A stretch of 62,890 nucleotides of DNA, taken from NCBI GenBank assembly GCA_035535015.1, contig DATLQU010000030.1, positions 1 to 62,890 of the forward strand. The letters run 5' to 3'. The stretch is from Palsa-661 sp035535015. Lineage in GTDB: Bacteria > Actinomycetota > Acidimicrobiia > Acidimicrobiales > UBA8190. Numbering within the stretch: the stretch's first letter is position 1; every line of letters begins with the position of its first letter. The position numbers and the translations under genes were made by a program. The notes under the pieces were generated by a model. That model searched no databases. It was not told where the DNA came from and saw nothing but the letters and a program-made list of their open reading frames with translations. Below are positions 24,696-33,088 of the stretch, piece after piece.

Positions 24696-24884
24696 ATGGC
24701 TGGCCCTCAGCGATGGCGCCGGGTCACGATCCTGGACTCCGACAGGGTGGTCCTCAGCCTGGTACTGGAGGGTACCGGTGCTCCTGACCTCGCCGCCGTC
24801 ACGCCACCATCGGTCACCGAGGTTTCGCCGGCAATGAAGGATCTTGTCGACCTCGCCGGTCTACGAATCGAGATGGAGGGGTAG
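24696..24884 (+). pseudogene. short STAS-like remnant
   Basis: A 62-residue frame reading RRVTILDSDRVVLSLVLEG, then DLAAV, then VSPAMKDLVDLAGLRIEMEG. The two ends look like the first and last parts of a small STAS-like domain, with the middle helix (as I recall, of the type ALARLxLAARRLG) missing and replaced by TPPSV. It has no ribosome site and its end overlaps the 3' end of a broken sigma factor. It is most likely a deleted remnant; a genuine small protein cannot be excluded. Confidence 0.4.
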
Positions 24885-25966
24885 ACCGAACTGGGGGAAG
24901 AGCCGATCGACGTCCAGGAAATTGAGGAAGAAACTCATGCCTGCGATCTGCCCGGTCGAGACCTCGAGAACCTGCAGCGCCCGGGGCGCGTGCCCGCCAG
25001 CGGGATCGGGTCGGTACTGCCCGAATGCGGGACACCCGTTGGCCGAGGTGGGAACGAGACGCGAACCCCGGCACCCACGGGGTCCGGGCTCCAGCATAAA
25101 AGCGCCGATGTTCGATGCCCCTCTGATCCACTTGGCGAAGGACGGCATCGATTGGACGGCGTCGGCGTGGAGCAACGTCAACCAGCTCTTCGATGTCGTG
25201 GCGCTCGAAGGCGTCCATGTATCTCTCAATCAACTCGGCGTCGGTATCGTCCAGCTTTTCCGGGTGCATGTCTTGGGGCAGACGGCCAAGCGTGGCGCGT
25301 GCGCGGAAGCGCACTGTTCACCGCCGCCACGCTGGTGTCGAGACGTTCGGCAACCTCCGGCACCTGCCGTCGCAGGACCTCTCACAGGATGAGAGCAGCG
25401 CGCTGACGAGCGGGGAGATGCTGGAGAGCAGTGACAACGGCGAGGCGAATCGATTCTCTGTACTGGGCGATTTCGGCCGGGTCGGGACTCTCCGGTGCCA
25501 CCCCGGCGTCAGGGACGGGGGTCACCCAGACGGCCTCGGGCAGCAGGGGGCCGAGGAGGGACTCGACGGGGCCGATGCCGGACCCATTTCCCATGGGTCC
25601 GGCCCGGCGTTGGACATGGCGGTGCATGTCGATGCACACGTTGGTGGCGATCCGGTACAGCCACGACCGGAGGCTCGATCGACCTTCGAAGCCCTCGGCG
25701 TTGCGCCAGGCCCGCAGCATGGTCTCCTGGACCGTGTCCTCAGCCTCGAATCCGGAGCCCAGCATCCGGTAGCAGTAGCCGGTCAGTTCCTGCCGGAAAG
25801 GCTCCAGGTCAAACGGGGCGATGGGGTCTGGCGCAGGGCCACGGGACGTGATTTTAGTGGGGAGAGCTCCAGTACGGCCTCGGCCATCGGGTCGAGGACG
25901 CAGCCGCATCGGAAAACTCATCGATGGGCTGGGATCAGGCTCATTTGCCTGTGAAGTACGGCTCAC
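24861..25966 (-). pseudogene. ECF sigma factor with SnoaL-like tail (SigJ/TIGR02960 type), broken
   Basis: Three reading frames together rebuild one protein. Region 2 is intact from about 25890 to 25385 (GYCYRMLGSGFEAEDTVQET, RSSLRSWLYRIATNVCID, LQHLPARQRAALIL). A TGA then stands where an Arg codon is expected; the same frame continues EVLRRQVPEVAERLDTSVAA (region 4). A frameshift near 25310 leads to RARATLGRLPQDMHPEKLDD and DAFERHDIEELV. A second shift near 25195 leads to LLHADAVQSMPSF, SANGCPAFGQYRPD and DVDRLFPQFGLPLHLDS, the SnoaL-like tail. One stop and two shifts make a functional product unlikely. The 5' end overlaps the enoyl-CoA hydratase stop. Confidence 0.88.
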
Positions 25967-26729
25967 GCTTCTCGGCGAAGGCGCGCATCGCCTCCCGGGT
26001 GTCCTCGGTGGTGAAATTCACCGTCTGGCAGCGGGCCTCGTCCTCGAGGGCCTGAGCCATCGATACCGCCGCGCTGTCGTTGAGCAGCTTCTTTGTCATC
26101 GAGAGGGCGATCGGGGGCCCCGCGGCCAACCGTCTCGCCCAATCAGCGACGAAAGCATCGATTTCGTCATCGGCCACCACCCGGTTCACGAGACCGAACG
26201 TAGACGCCTCCTCAGCCGAGAGCGTGTCGGCGAAATAGGCGAGCTCCTTGGCCCGGTGAAGTCCGATGAGCCTGGGCAGGAGCCATGACGATCCGCCGTC
26301 CACCGAAAGGCCCCGGCGGGAGAAGATCTCGGACAGTCGGGCCGACGATGACATGACGGTCAGATCACAGCACAGGGCCAAGCTCAAGCCGGCACCGGCG
26401 GCGATGCCGTTGATCTTGGCGATCGTGGGCTTCGGCAGTCCGTGCAAAGCCAACATCACCGAGCCGAGGAAACGCATCCGCGTGAGGGGAGGGTCATCGC
26501 TGTCGCCGCTTATACCCTTGGGATCCCCGATGTCGGCTCCCGAGCAGAAGGCTCCCCCGGCACCCGTGACCACGAGAACCCGGTCCTCGCGACGGCGGTT
26601 CACCTCCAGGAGAGTGGCGTGCAGCTCCTGCCACATCATCCCGTTGGCGGCATTCTTGCGCTCGGGTCGATTGAGGGTGACGGTCACGACGCCCGCGTCA
26701 CGCTCCACAATGATCGTTTCGGCAGTCAC
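25941..26729 (-). CDS. enoyl-CoA hydratase/isomerase family protein
   Basis: A 262-residue crotonase-fold protein. ERDAGVVTVTLNRPERKNAA, GGAFCSGADIG (first oxyanion loop) and PTIAKINGIAAGAGLSLALC (second) are typical. At the usual catalytic glutamate positions it reads RRGLSVDGGSSWLLPRLIG, as in the PaaG-like branch, so it may be an isomerase rather than a classic hydratase. GTG start. It lies between the sigma pseudogene and yraN, a place where many actinobacteria have other genes. Confidence 0.9.
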   Translation of the reverse strand: MTAETIIVERDAGVVTVTLNRPERKNAANGMMWQELHATLLEVNRRREDRVLVVTGAGGAFCSGADIGDPKGISGDSDDPPLTRMRFLGSVMLALHGLPKPTIAKINGIAAGAGLSLALCCDLTVMSSSARLSEIFSRRGLSVDGGSSWLLPRLIGLHRAKELAYFADTLSAEEASTFGLVNRVVADDEIDAFVADWARRLAAGPPIALSMTKKLLNDSAAVSMAQALEDEARCQTVNFTTEDTREAMRAFAEKREPYFTGK

Positions 26730-26779
26730 ATCCTCACCCTACTCATCGACCAGTCGGATCGGCCAAGCTTCTGATCCCT

Positions 26780-27193
26780 TCAGAATGCGTCGTGGATGAC
26801 CTCGATGCGGAACGCTCCCAGACGACCCTCCATCACTCCGGCGACGTCGAAGCGCACCGGTCGCAACTTCACACCCTGGGTCCGGGCATCGGAAAGCCAC
26901 CTGGCCGCCAGCCGGCGTAGGCGTTTCTGTTTGGTGGTCGTCACGGCTTCGAGGGGTGTCCCGAAGGCCACGGAGGTCCGTGTCTTCACCTCGCAGATGA
27001 CGAGGACGCCGCCCGGATCGATGACCACAAGGTCGATTTCTCCGTCGCGACACCGCCAGTTGCGGCTCACGACCTCATATCCGGCCCGGGTATACCACTC
27101 GGCCACGGCCTGTTCACCGCGCTCTCCACGGTGGCGACGATCGTGCTGTGGGGTACCGGCGGCGATGGGAAGGCCGGAGGAGGCGGACGCCAT
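26780..27193 (-). CDS. YraN/UPF0102 family endonuclease-like protein
   Basis: A 137-residue Holliday-junction-resolvase-like fold. The motifs are GERGEQAVAEWYTRAGYEVV, NWRCRDGEIDLVVID and VLVICEVKTRTSVAFG, with D, E and K of the nuclease core in place, and KQKRLRRLAARWL after them. The cellular role of YraN is not known. It normally sits next to the DUF2469 gene in actinobacteria, as it does here (52 bp away). Confidence 0.92.
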   Translation of the reverse strand: MASASSGLPIAAGTPQHDRRHRGERGEQAVAEWYTRAGYEVVSRNWRCRDGEIDLVVIDPGGVLVICEVKTRTSVAFGTPLEAVTTTKQKRLRRLAARWLSDARTQGVKLRPVRFDVAGVMEGRLGAFRIEVIHDAF

Positions 27194-27245
27194 GCCGTGA
27201 GTGTCGCCCGGGGGTGTAACAGTGCAGGCGAAGAAGGCGGCGACC

Positions 27246-27539
27246 TCAGGCGTCGCGTTCGGGAAGCCGCTCCACGTTCACATCCCGGAAGGTGAGGACC
27301 CGGACGCTCGGGACAAAGCGGGCGGGACGATACATATCCCACACCCAGGCGTCGGTCAGCTCGACTTCGATGCACGTCGGAGCAGAGCTGTTGCCGACCG
27401 AGACCTTCACTTCGTTGGCAAGATAGAAACGACGTTCCGTCTCCACCACGTAATTGAACAGCGGGAGCACGGTGCGGTACTCCTGGACCAGGGCCAGCTC
27501 GATATCGGCCTCGTAGCGTTCGAGGTCCTCTTCGCTCAT
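27246..27539 (-). CDS. DUF2469 family protein
   Basis: A 97-residue actinobacterial protein starting MSEEDLERYEADIELALVQE. The strongly conserved stretch YVVETERRFYLANEV and the end DAWVWDMYRPARFVPSVRVL followed by TFRDVNVE leave little doubt on family. Its function is unknown. It starts 4 bp after the rplS stop, so it belongs to the ribosomal operon and is probably co-translated. Confidence 0.93.
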   Translation of the reverse strand: MSEEDLERYEADIELALVQEYRTVLPLFNYVVETERRFYLANEVKVSVGNSSAPTCIEVELTDAWVWDMYRPARFVPSVRVLTFRDVNVERLPERDA

Positions 27540-27543
27540 CGCC

Positions 27544-27897
27544 CTACGGGCGGACTGCCCGCTTCTCCTTGATCTTGGCCGCCTTGCCGATTCGGCCACG
27601 CTGGTAATAGAGCTTCGCCCGACGGACGTCGCCACGGGTCACCATCTCGATCCTGGCCAGGATGGGCGAATGGACGGGAAAGGTCCGCTCCACCCCGACG
27701 CCGAAGCTCACCTTGCGGACGGTGAATGTCTCTCGGGCTCCGGAGCCCTGGCGACGGATCACGGCCCCCTGGAAGACCTGGACGCGCTCACGGTTTCCCT
27801 CGACCACCCTCACGTGGACCTTCAAGGTGTCACCGGGGGCAAATTCGGGAATGTCGTCTCGCAGGCTCTCGCGATCGACGATGTCAGTGGGATTCAT
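27544..27897 (-). CDS. rplS: 50S ribosomal protein L19
   Basis: A 117-residue protein at the 30S-50S interface of the ribosome. Diagnostic segments are PEFAPGDTLKVHVRVVEGNR, FQGAVIRRQGSGARETFTVR and the end RRAKLYYQRGRIGKAAKIKE. ATG 27897 is preceded by GAAGGGA. The 226 bp to trmD hold no gene that I can see; TATTCT in that gap could be a -10 box, which is speculative. In many relatives lepB and rnhB follow rplS; they are absent here. Confidence 0.96.
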   Translation of the reverse strand: MNPTDIVDRESLRDDIPEFAPGDTLKVHVRVVEGNRERVQVFQGAVIRRQGSGARETFTVRKVSFGVGVERTFPVHSPILARIEMVTRGDVRRAKLYYQRGRIGKAAKIKEKRAVRP

Positions 27898-28123
27898 GGC
27901 GCGCGTCCCTTCGCTGGTCGATTTCGAGCGGCTCAGGCGACACCCATACCAGATGCTGACCTGCGGGTAACGGCCGACCGATGGGGCCTGCTGGAACTCG
28001 CCAGAATAGCCGCGTCCAGGACCCCGGTGCGGCGAACTCCGGCTCCGAGGTCGGGCGACGCCACCGGCTGGCCGCCGGGCTGGCCCCGCCCACGAGGACG
28101 CTCCGCCCCGGCCTCGATGGGCC

Positions 28124-28870
28124 TCAGGAACCAGAATCCCGCTCTTCGGTGTCCAGAAGCCGCTGTTCCTCTTCCGAGATCCCGCCCCGGGCCGCTATCA
28201 GGTCCGGGCGCTGCTCGATCGTCCTCTTGAGTGCCATCCGACGCCGCCATCTCTCGATCCGGGCGTGATCGCCGTTGCGCAGGACCTCGGGCACCTCCCA
28301 GCCCCGGAACTGCGCCGGGCGGGTGTAATGGGGGTATTCCAGGAGCCCGGAGGTGAAGCTCTCGTCCCGGGCCGAGGCATCGTTACCCATGACTCCCGGG
28401 AGGAGCCGTGACACGGCCTCGATCACGACGGCGGCCGCCGCCTCCCCCCCGGCCAAGACGTAGTCCCCAATAGAAAGCTCGCCGTCGACGAGATGCTGCG
28501 AGATCCTCTCGTCGACACCTTCGTAGCGGCCGCAGAGCAGGGAAAAGCCTCCCGAGGCGCTTCCGGCCAGACCGGCCAGCTCCTCCGCCACGGCCTGGTC
28601 GAAGCGGCGACCGCGTGGGCCGAGAAGAAAGAGGGGCCGGGGGGGATCCGCCGTCTCCACCGCCTCGAAAACCGGGCCGGGGGTGAGGACCATCCCGGCC
28701 CCTCCCCCGAAGGGGGAGTCGTCCACTGAACGGCGGCTGTCGCTCGTCGCATCGCGCAGGTCGTGGATCCGCAGGTCGAGCACTCCGTCCCGACGGGCCC
28801 GACCGAGCAGAGCGACAGAGCTGAAGGCATCCAGGAGTTCGGGAAAGATCGTGAAGACGTCCACCCGCAT
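28124..28870 (-). CDS. trmD: tRNA (guanine-N1)-methyltransferase
   Basis: Makes m1G37 in tRNAs that read CCN and some CUN and CGN codons. At 248 residues it has the SPOUT deep-trefoil knot: SPFGGGAGMVLTPGPVFEAV, LLCGRYEGVDERI, SIGDYVLAGGEAAAAVVIEA and GLLEYPHYTRPAQFRGWEVP. ATG 28870 gives MRVDVFTIFPELLDAF; a start five residues upstream is also open. It lies in the usual rpsP-khpA-rimM-trmD order. Confidence 0.96.
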   Translation of the reverse strand: MRVDVFTIFPELLDAFSSVALLGRARRDGVLDLRIHDLRDATSDSRRSVDDSPFGGGAGMVLTPGPVFEAVETADPPRPLFLLGPRGRRFDQAVAEELAGLAGSASGGFSLLCGRYEGVDERISQHLVDGELSIGDYVLAGGEAAAAVVIEAVSRLLPGVMGNDASARDESFTSGLLEYPHYTRPAQFRGWEVPEVLRNGDHARIERWRRRMALKRTIEQRPDLIAARGGISEEEQRLLDTEERDSGS

Positions 28871-28899
28871 GGGATTCACCCCTCCCACCGACGACCCCG

Positions 28900-29346
28900 T
28901 CAGTCGAGCAGGCCGGCGGGAACGTCCACGACGATCCGACCCTGCCCGTGATCGACGACACAGCGCAACGGCACCAGGCCGCCGCCGTCGAGCTCGAGAA
29001 GATCACTGACCGGATTGGCCACGACCGCCGTCACCGTTCCGAGGAGGCGCCCGTCGGCATGATCGACGACGGTGGACCCCACCAACTCGTGGACCCACAG
29101 CGCCGATGGATCCTCGAGGGGGGCGGCACGCAGGACGCGGTCACGAAGTCCTTCGGCGGCGTCGATACCGTGGACTCCGGCGAAATTGACCAGCCAACGA
29201 TGGCGGAACGGTCGTGAACTCTCGATGCGCAACTCGCCTCCGTCGGTCATGAAGACGGATCCCGGCATGGAACGCTCGGCGCGATTGCTCACGAAGTCGA
29301 CGACGACCTCTCCGCTCAGTCCATGGGGCCGCACGACGCGCCCCAC
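28900..29346 (-). CDS. rimM: 16S rRNA processing protein RimM
   Basis: A 30S maturation factor that binds S19. The N-terminal beta-barrel begins GRVVRPHGLSGEVVVDFVSN, and the PRC-barrel part is ALWVHELVGSTVVDHADG and NPVSDLLELDGGGLVPL, ending GRIVVDVPAGLLD. At 148 residues it is a little short: the N terminus starts at the GTG directly before the first motif, and no better start lies between it and the khpA stop 52 bp upstream. Confidence 0.92.
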   Translation of the reverse strand: MGRVVRPHGLSGEVVVDFVSNRAERSMPGSVFMTDGGELRIESSRPFRHRWLVNFAGVHGIDAAEGLRDRVLRAAPLEDPSALWVHELVGSTVVDHADGRLLGTVTAVVANPVSDLLELDGGGLVPLRCVVDHGQGRIVVDVPAGLLD

Positions 29347-29398
29347 ATCGAGAAAACCCTCGCCGGGCCCGTCCGCCGCGGGTGGGCGGCGGGGATCG

Positions 29399-29749
29399 TC
29401 AGTCGTCGACGAAGTCGACGTTGGTCTCCACCCCGTCTCGTGATCCCGCCACGCGCACGAGAGTCCGGATGGCTTGGGCCACCCGGCCGCGGCGCCCGAT
29501 CATTCGACCCATGTCGCGCTGGGCGACATGGATGCGAAACCGGACGGTGCGACCGGAGTCATCGGCCTCGAGCACGACGGCGTCGGGGTCGGTGGCGATC
29601 GATCGGGTGATGTAATCGAGGACGGCGCGGGCCGTGCCTCCCTCGACGCGGTTGCCCGCCATGTCGTCCGCCACATTGATGTCGTTGACATCATCAATGT
29701 CATCGACCGCGTTACCGGCGGCCACCTCGTTGTAATCCTCGTCGCTCAC
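29399..29749 (-). CDS. khpA: KH-domain RNA-binding protein KhpA
   Basis: A 116-residue protein with a single type II KH domain, the GRRG loop in RDMGRMIGRRGRVAQAIRTL, preceded by VLDYITRSIATDPDAVVLEA. KhpA binds small RNAs and affects cell wall growth in Gram-positive bacteria. The first 35 residues are Asp/Asn/Val-rich (DDIDDVNDINVADD), encoded by near-repeats and atypical for the family, which usually has about 80 residues. The start overlaps the rpsP stop by 4 bp. Confidence 0.92.
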   Translation of the reverse strand: MSDEDYNEVAAGNAVDDIDDVNDINVADDMAGNRVEGGTARAVLDYITRSIATDPDAVVLEADDSGRTVRFRIHVAQRDMGRMIGRRGRVAQAIRTLVRVAGSRDGVETNVDFVDD

Positions 29750-30030
29750 TTGGCTTCCGCCGGACGGTACTCATCCCACGCCCCGGACTTGCGCAAGAGC
29801 TTCTCCACCCGTTCGGTGGGCGTTGCCCCCTGGCGCAACCACTTGAGGGCCTTCACGTTGTCGATCTCGACGATGGCGTCGGGTTCCGCGGCCGACCGGC
29901 CCCGCGGCGCGTACGTGCCGACGATCTCGATGAAGCGGCCGTCACGCGGCGACCGGCTGTCGGCCGCCACCACGCGGTAGGTCGGCTGCTTCTTCTTGCC
30001 CATCCGCATGAGACGGAGCTTTACGGCCAC
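29746..30030 (-). CDS. rpsP: 30S ribosomal protein S16
   Basis: A 94-residue protein with the family pattern VKLRLMRMGKKKQPTYRVVA, ADSRSPRDGRFIEIVGTYAP and ALKWLRQGATPTERVEKLLR. The GTG start follows a good AGGGGAG site 7 bp away. It is the first gene after the ffh terminator, so a promoter probably lies in the 85 bp between 30031 and 30115. Confidence 0.96.
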   Translation of the reverse strand: MAVKLRLMRMGKKKQPTYRVVAADSRSPRDGRFIEIVGTYAPRGRSAAEPDAIVEIDNVKALKWLRQGATPTERVEKLLRKSGAWDEYRPAEAK

Positions 30031-30116
30031 TATTTGACTCCCCTGGTCTTCCTGTATGCGTCACGCACCTTGGAGGTACGGACCTTCCATTGTGGCCCGT
30101 GGCGGACCCCACGGCG

Positions 30117-30136
30117 AAAAAGACCTCTCTGAGGCC
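30117..30136 (-). terminator. rho-independent terminator after ffh
   Basis: On the minus strand, three bases after the ffh stop, GGCCTC and GAGGTC pair (one G-U) around AGA and are followed at once by TTTTT. This is the canonical shape and the right place. It would separate the ftsY-ffh transcript from the rpsP-trmD transcript. Confidence 0.6.
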
Positions 30137-30139
30137 TCG

Positions 30140-31672
30140 TCAAGGCTGACGACCTCGACCTCCGGCCTTCGGAGTGACCCGTCCGCCGCCCTTCTTCTTC
30201 TTGCTCCCTTTCAGGCCCTTTCCCCCGCCGCCGCCCGGGCCCCGCATGGGCGGCGACCCTCCCGGCAGCCCCATTCCGAGCTCACCGAAGGCGTCGGCAC
30301 CCCCCGGGGCCAGCGACGCCAGGTCGCCCATCTGCTCGGACAGGACCTGGGCCGACTTCCCGCCACGACCCCCGAGCATCCCTCCGAGCATCCCGGGAGA
30401 CTTGATCAGCTGCTGGGCGTCTTTGAACTGGCGCAGGAGCTGGTTGACCTCCTGGATCGAAGTGCCACTTCCGGTGGCGATCCGGCGGCGGCGGCCCCCG
30501 TCGATCAGGGAGGGATCTGCCCGCTCTTTCCCGGTCATCGACTGGATGATGGCCTCCACCTGGGTGATCTGACCGTCGTCGATGCTGGTACCGGCTTGTT
30601 TGAGCTCTTTGGGCACGCCCGGGAGCAGCGACAGGATGCCACCCAGGGAGCCGAGCTTCTTCACCTGCTGCAACTGCGAGAGAAAGTCCTCGAGGGTGAA
30701 TCGACCTTCCATGAGGCGCTCGGCCCCACGCTGGGTGACGTCGCTGTCGAATTCTCGCTCGGCCTGCTCGATCAGGCTCATGACGTCGCCCATGCCCAGG
30801 ATCCGGCTGGCCATGCGGTCGGGATGGAACTGATCGAAATCGGCGAGTCGTTCACCCGTGGAGGCGAAGGCGATCGGCTTCCCGACAACCTCCTTGACGC
30901 TCAGAGCCGCTCCGCCCCGGGCGTCGCCGTCGAGCTTGGTCAGGATGACTCCATCGAGGTCGAGGGTCTCGTGGAAGGCCTCGGCCGTGGCCACGGCATC
31001 CTGACCCGTCATGGCGTCGATGACGAGGAAGGTGAAGTGGGGACTGACGGCGTCCGAGATCCGACGGACCTCGTCCATGAGCTCCTGGTCGATGGCCAGC
31101 CGTCCGGCCGTGTCCACCACCAGGACGTCACGACCGAGGCGTCGGGCCTCGTTCAGTCCGGCGGTGGCCACCGTCACGGGATCCGTCGCCTCGCTGAAGA
31201 CCGGCACCCCGGCCTGCTGACCAAGGATCCGAAGCTGCTCGACGGCCGCCGGACGTTGAAGGTCGGCTCCCACGAGCATGGGGTTGCGTCCCTGCTGGCG
31301 GAACCAGCGTGCCAGCTTGGCCGAGGTGGTGGTCTTGCCCGAGCCCTGGAGTCCGGCCAGGAGAACCACGGTCGGTGGTGCCGATGCGTAGCTGATCCGC
31401 AGGGTCTCGCCTCCGAGGATGCCGATCAGCTCCTCGTGGACCGCCTTGATGACCTGTTGGCCGGGACTCAGACTCCGGGAGAGGTCCTGGCCGACCAGCC
31501 GCAGGCGGATCCCGTCCACGAAAGAACGGGCCACCCGGACATCGACGTCGGCGTCGAGAAGAGCGGTACGGATCTCGCGGAGAGCGCCGTCGACGTCCTC
31601 ATCGCTGAGCCGGCCCCGACCTCTCAGGCGGCCGAAGATCCCTTCGAGGCGGTCAGACAGGGTCTCGAACAT
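30140..31672 (-). CDS. ffh: signal recognition particle protein Ffh (SRP54)
   Basis: The GTPase of SRP that targets nascent membrane proteins. At 510 residues it has the N domain (MFETLSDRLEGIFGRLRGRG), the G domain with VVLLAGLQGSGKTTTSAKLA, LVVDTAGRLAIDQELMDEV and LTKLDGDARGGAALS, then a Met/Gly-rich M domain (SPGMLGGMLGGRGG), ending in a basic Lys/Gly tail KGSKKKKGGGR. ATG 31672 matches the family start; an in-frame ATG at 31723 would add 17 residues. ftsY lies 66 bp upstream. Confidence 0.97.
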   Translation of the reverse strand: MFETLSDRLEGIFGRLRGRGRLSDEDVDGALREIRTALLDADVDVRVARSFVDGIRLRLVGQDLSRSLSPGQQVIKAVHEELIGILGGETLRISYASAPPTVVLLAGLQGSGKTTTSAKLARWFRQQGRNPMLVGADLQRPAAVEQLRILGQQAGVPVFSEATDPVTVATAGLNEARRLGRDVLVVDTAGRLAIDQELMDEVRRISDAVSPHFTFLVIDAMTGQDAVATAEAFHETLDLDGVILTKLDGDARGGAALSVKEVVGKPIAFASTGERLADFDQFHPDRMASRILGMGDVMSLIEQAEREFDSDVTQRGAERLMEGRFTLEDFLSQLQQVKKLGSLGGILSLLPGVPKELKQAGTSIDDGQITQVEAIIQSMTGKERADPSLIDGGRRRRIATGSGTSIQEVNQLLRQFKDAQQLIKSPGMLGGMLGGRGGKSAQVLSEQMGDLASLAPGGADAFGELGMGLPGGSPPMRGPGGGGGKGLKGSKKKKGGGRVTPKAGGRGRQP

Positions 31673-31738
31673 GCGGCTGCTCAGGTTACCGGAGCCGGTG
31701 GACCGCCCGGACCCGCTGACCATGGCGGGAGAAGGGGA

Positions 31739-32977
31739 TCAGTCGAAGAGAGCGTCCACGAAGGTGTCCGCGTCGAAGGTGATCAGATCGTCGGGACCCT
31801 CGCCGATGCCGACCAACTTCACAGGAAGACCCAGTTCGCGCTGGATGGCCACCACGATCCCGCCTTTGGCCGTGCCGTCGAGCTTGGTCAGCACCACCCC
31901 GGTGACCCCGACGGCGTCGAGGAACTGCCGGGCCTGGGTGACACCGTTCTGCCCCGTCGTGGCGTCGAGGACGAGAAGAACCTCGGTGACCCGGCCCGGT
32001 GGTCGATCGGCAACCCTCCGGATCTTCTTCAGCTCCTCCACCAGGTTGACCTTGGTATGCAGCCGACCGGCCGTGTCGGCCAGGACGAGGATCTGACCCC
32101 GGGCGTTGGCCCGCTGAACGGCGTCGAAGACGACTGCGCTCGGGTCGCTGCCTTCAGCACCCCGGACCAGGCCGACGCCCGCCCGGGTGGCCCAGATCTC
32201 GAGCTGCTCGGCCGCCGCCGCCCGGAAGGTGTCACCGGCGGCCAGGAGCACCGAGTGACCCTCGGCCGTCTGCTGTCGGGCGATCTTCCCGATGGTGGTC
32301 GTCTTGCCGACGCCATTGACGCCGACGAAGAGCCAGACATTGGTGACGCCCTCTTCGAGAGCCAGACCGATGTCACCGGTTCCTTCGAGTGACGCCCGAA
32401 GCGCGTCTCGCAAGGCGGCCACCACGGCGTCGGGTCCCCGCAAGTCGCCACGGTGGGTTCGCTGGCGGAGATCGTCGAGCAGAGCGGTTGTGGTCGCCGT
32501 TCCCACATCGGCACGGAGGAGAGCTTCCTCCAGGTCGTCCCACGTTTGATCGTCGACCGATCCTCTCCCGCGAAGAGCGCGGACATACCCGGAGAACAAG
32601 CCGCGGGTCTTGCCCATCCGCTCGCGCAGATCGGCCGGCGCCACGACATCGGCGCTTTGCTCCTGGGCCTCCTCCGGGCCTGGGGACGGGGCGACGGTCG
32701 CGGTGGCGTCGACGACGGTGGTGTCGGGCGCGGTGGTGTCGACGATGGGTGCCTCGGACGGCGCTGAGGTGGTCTCCGCCGCGGCGGGCGGACCCGACGA
32801 AGGCCGGGAAGGCGCAGAAGGCCTCGACGGCGCCGGGGGCGGCGGCTTCGGCCGGACGGCCGGCGGCGAAGTACCGGCGGCGCGGCCACGGGAGGTGGAG
32901 CGACGAGAAAGAGTGACCGAGGTCCCCACGATCGCCAGGACGACGATGACGGCCAGGACGATCCAGAGGGCGGACAT
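31739..32977 (-). CDS. ftsY: signal recognition particle receptor FtsY
   Basis: Membrane receptor of SRP, 412 residues. The N terminus is a membrane helix (LWIVLAVIVVLAIVGTSVTL), followed by a Pro/Ala/Thr/Asp-rich linker to about residue 110. The NG domain follows: LRERMGKTRGLFSGYVRALR, LFVGVNGVGKTTTIGKIA, LVLADTAGRLHTKVNLVEEL and LTKLDGTAKGGI, ending FDADTFVDALFD. The helix anchor is common in actinobacterial FtsY. It lies 111 bp downstream of smc. Confidence 0.97.
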   Translation of the reverse strand: MSALWIVLAVIVVLAIVGTSVTLSRRSTSRGRAAGTSPPAVRPKPPPPAPSRPSAPSRPSSGPPAAAETTSAPSEAPIVDTTAPDTTVVDATATVAPSPGPEEAQEQSADVVAPADLRERMGKTRGLFSGYVRALRGRGSVDDQTWDDLEEALLRADVGTATTTALLDDLRQRTHRGDLRGPDAVVAALRDALRASLEGTGDIGLALEEGVTNVWLFVGVNGVGKTTTIGKIARQQTAEGHSVLLAAGDTFRAAAAEQLEIWATRAGVGLVRGAEGSDPSAVVFDAVQRANARGQILVLADTAGRLHTKVNLVEELKKIRRVADRPPGRVTEVLLVLDATTGQNGVTQARQFLDAVGVTGVVLTKLDGTAKGGIVVAIQRELGLPVKLVGIGEGPDDLITFDADTFVDALFD

Positions 32978-33088
32978 GGCGAAGGCAGCCTAGGAGATGG
33001 GCGGGGATCGGCCGGCGGCGAGTCGATCGTTCAGATCGCCGGGCGCCGCTGACCAGGTCGGCCGGACCCTGACCTCGGCGCCGGTCTC

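Noticed and set aside
30056..32392. 778-codon plus-strand frame
   Set aside because: Antisense to ffh and ftsY; no family motif.
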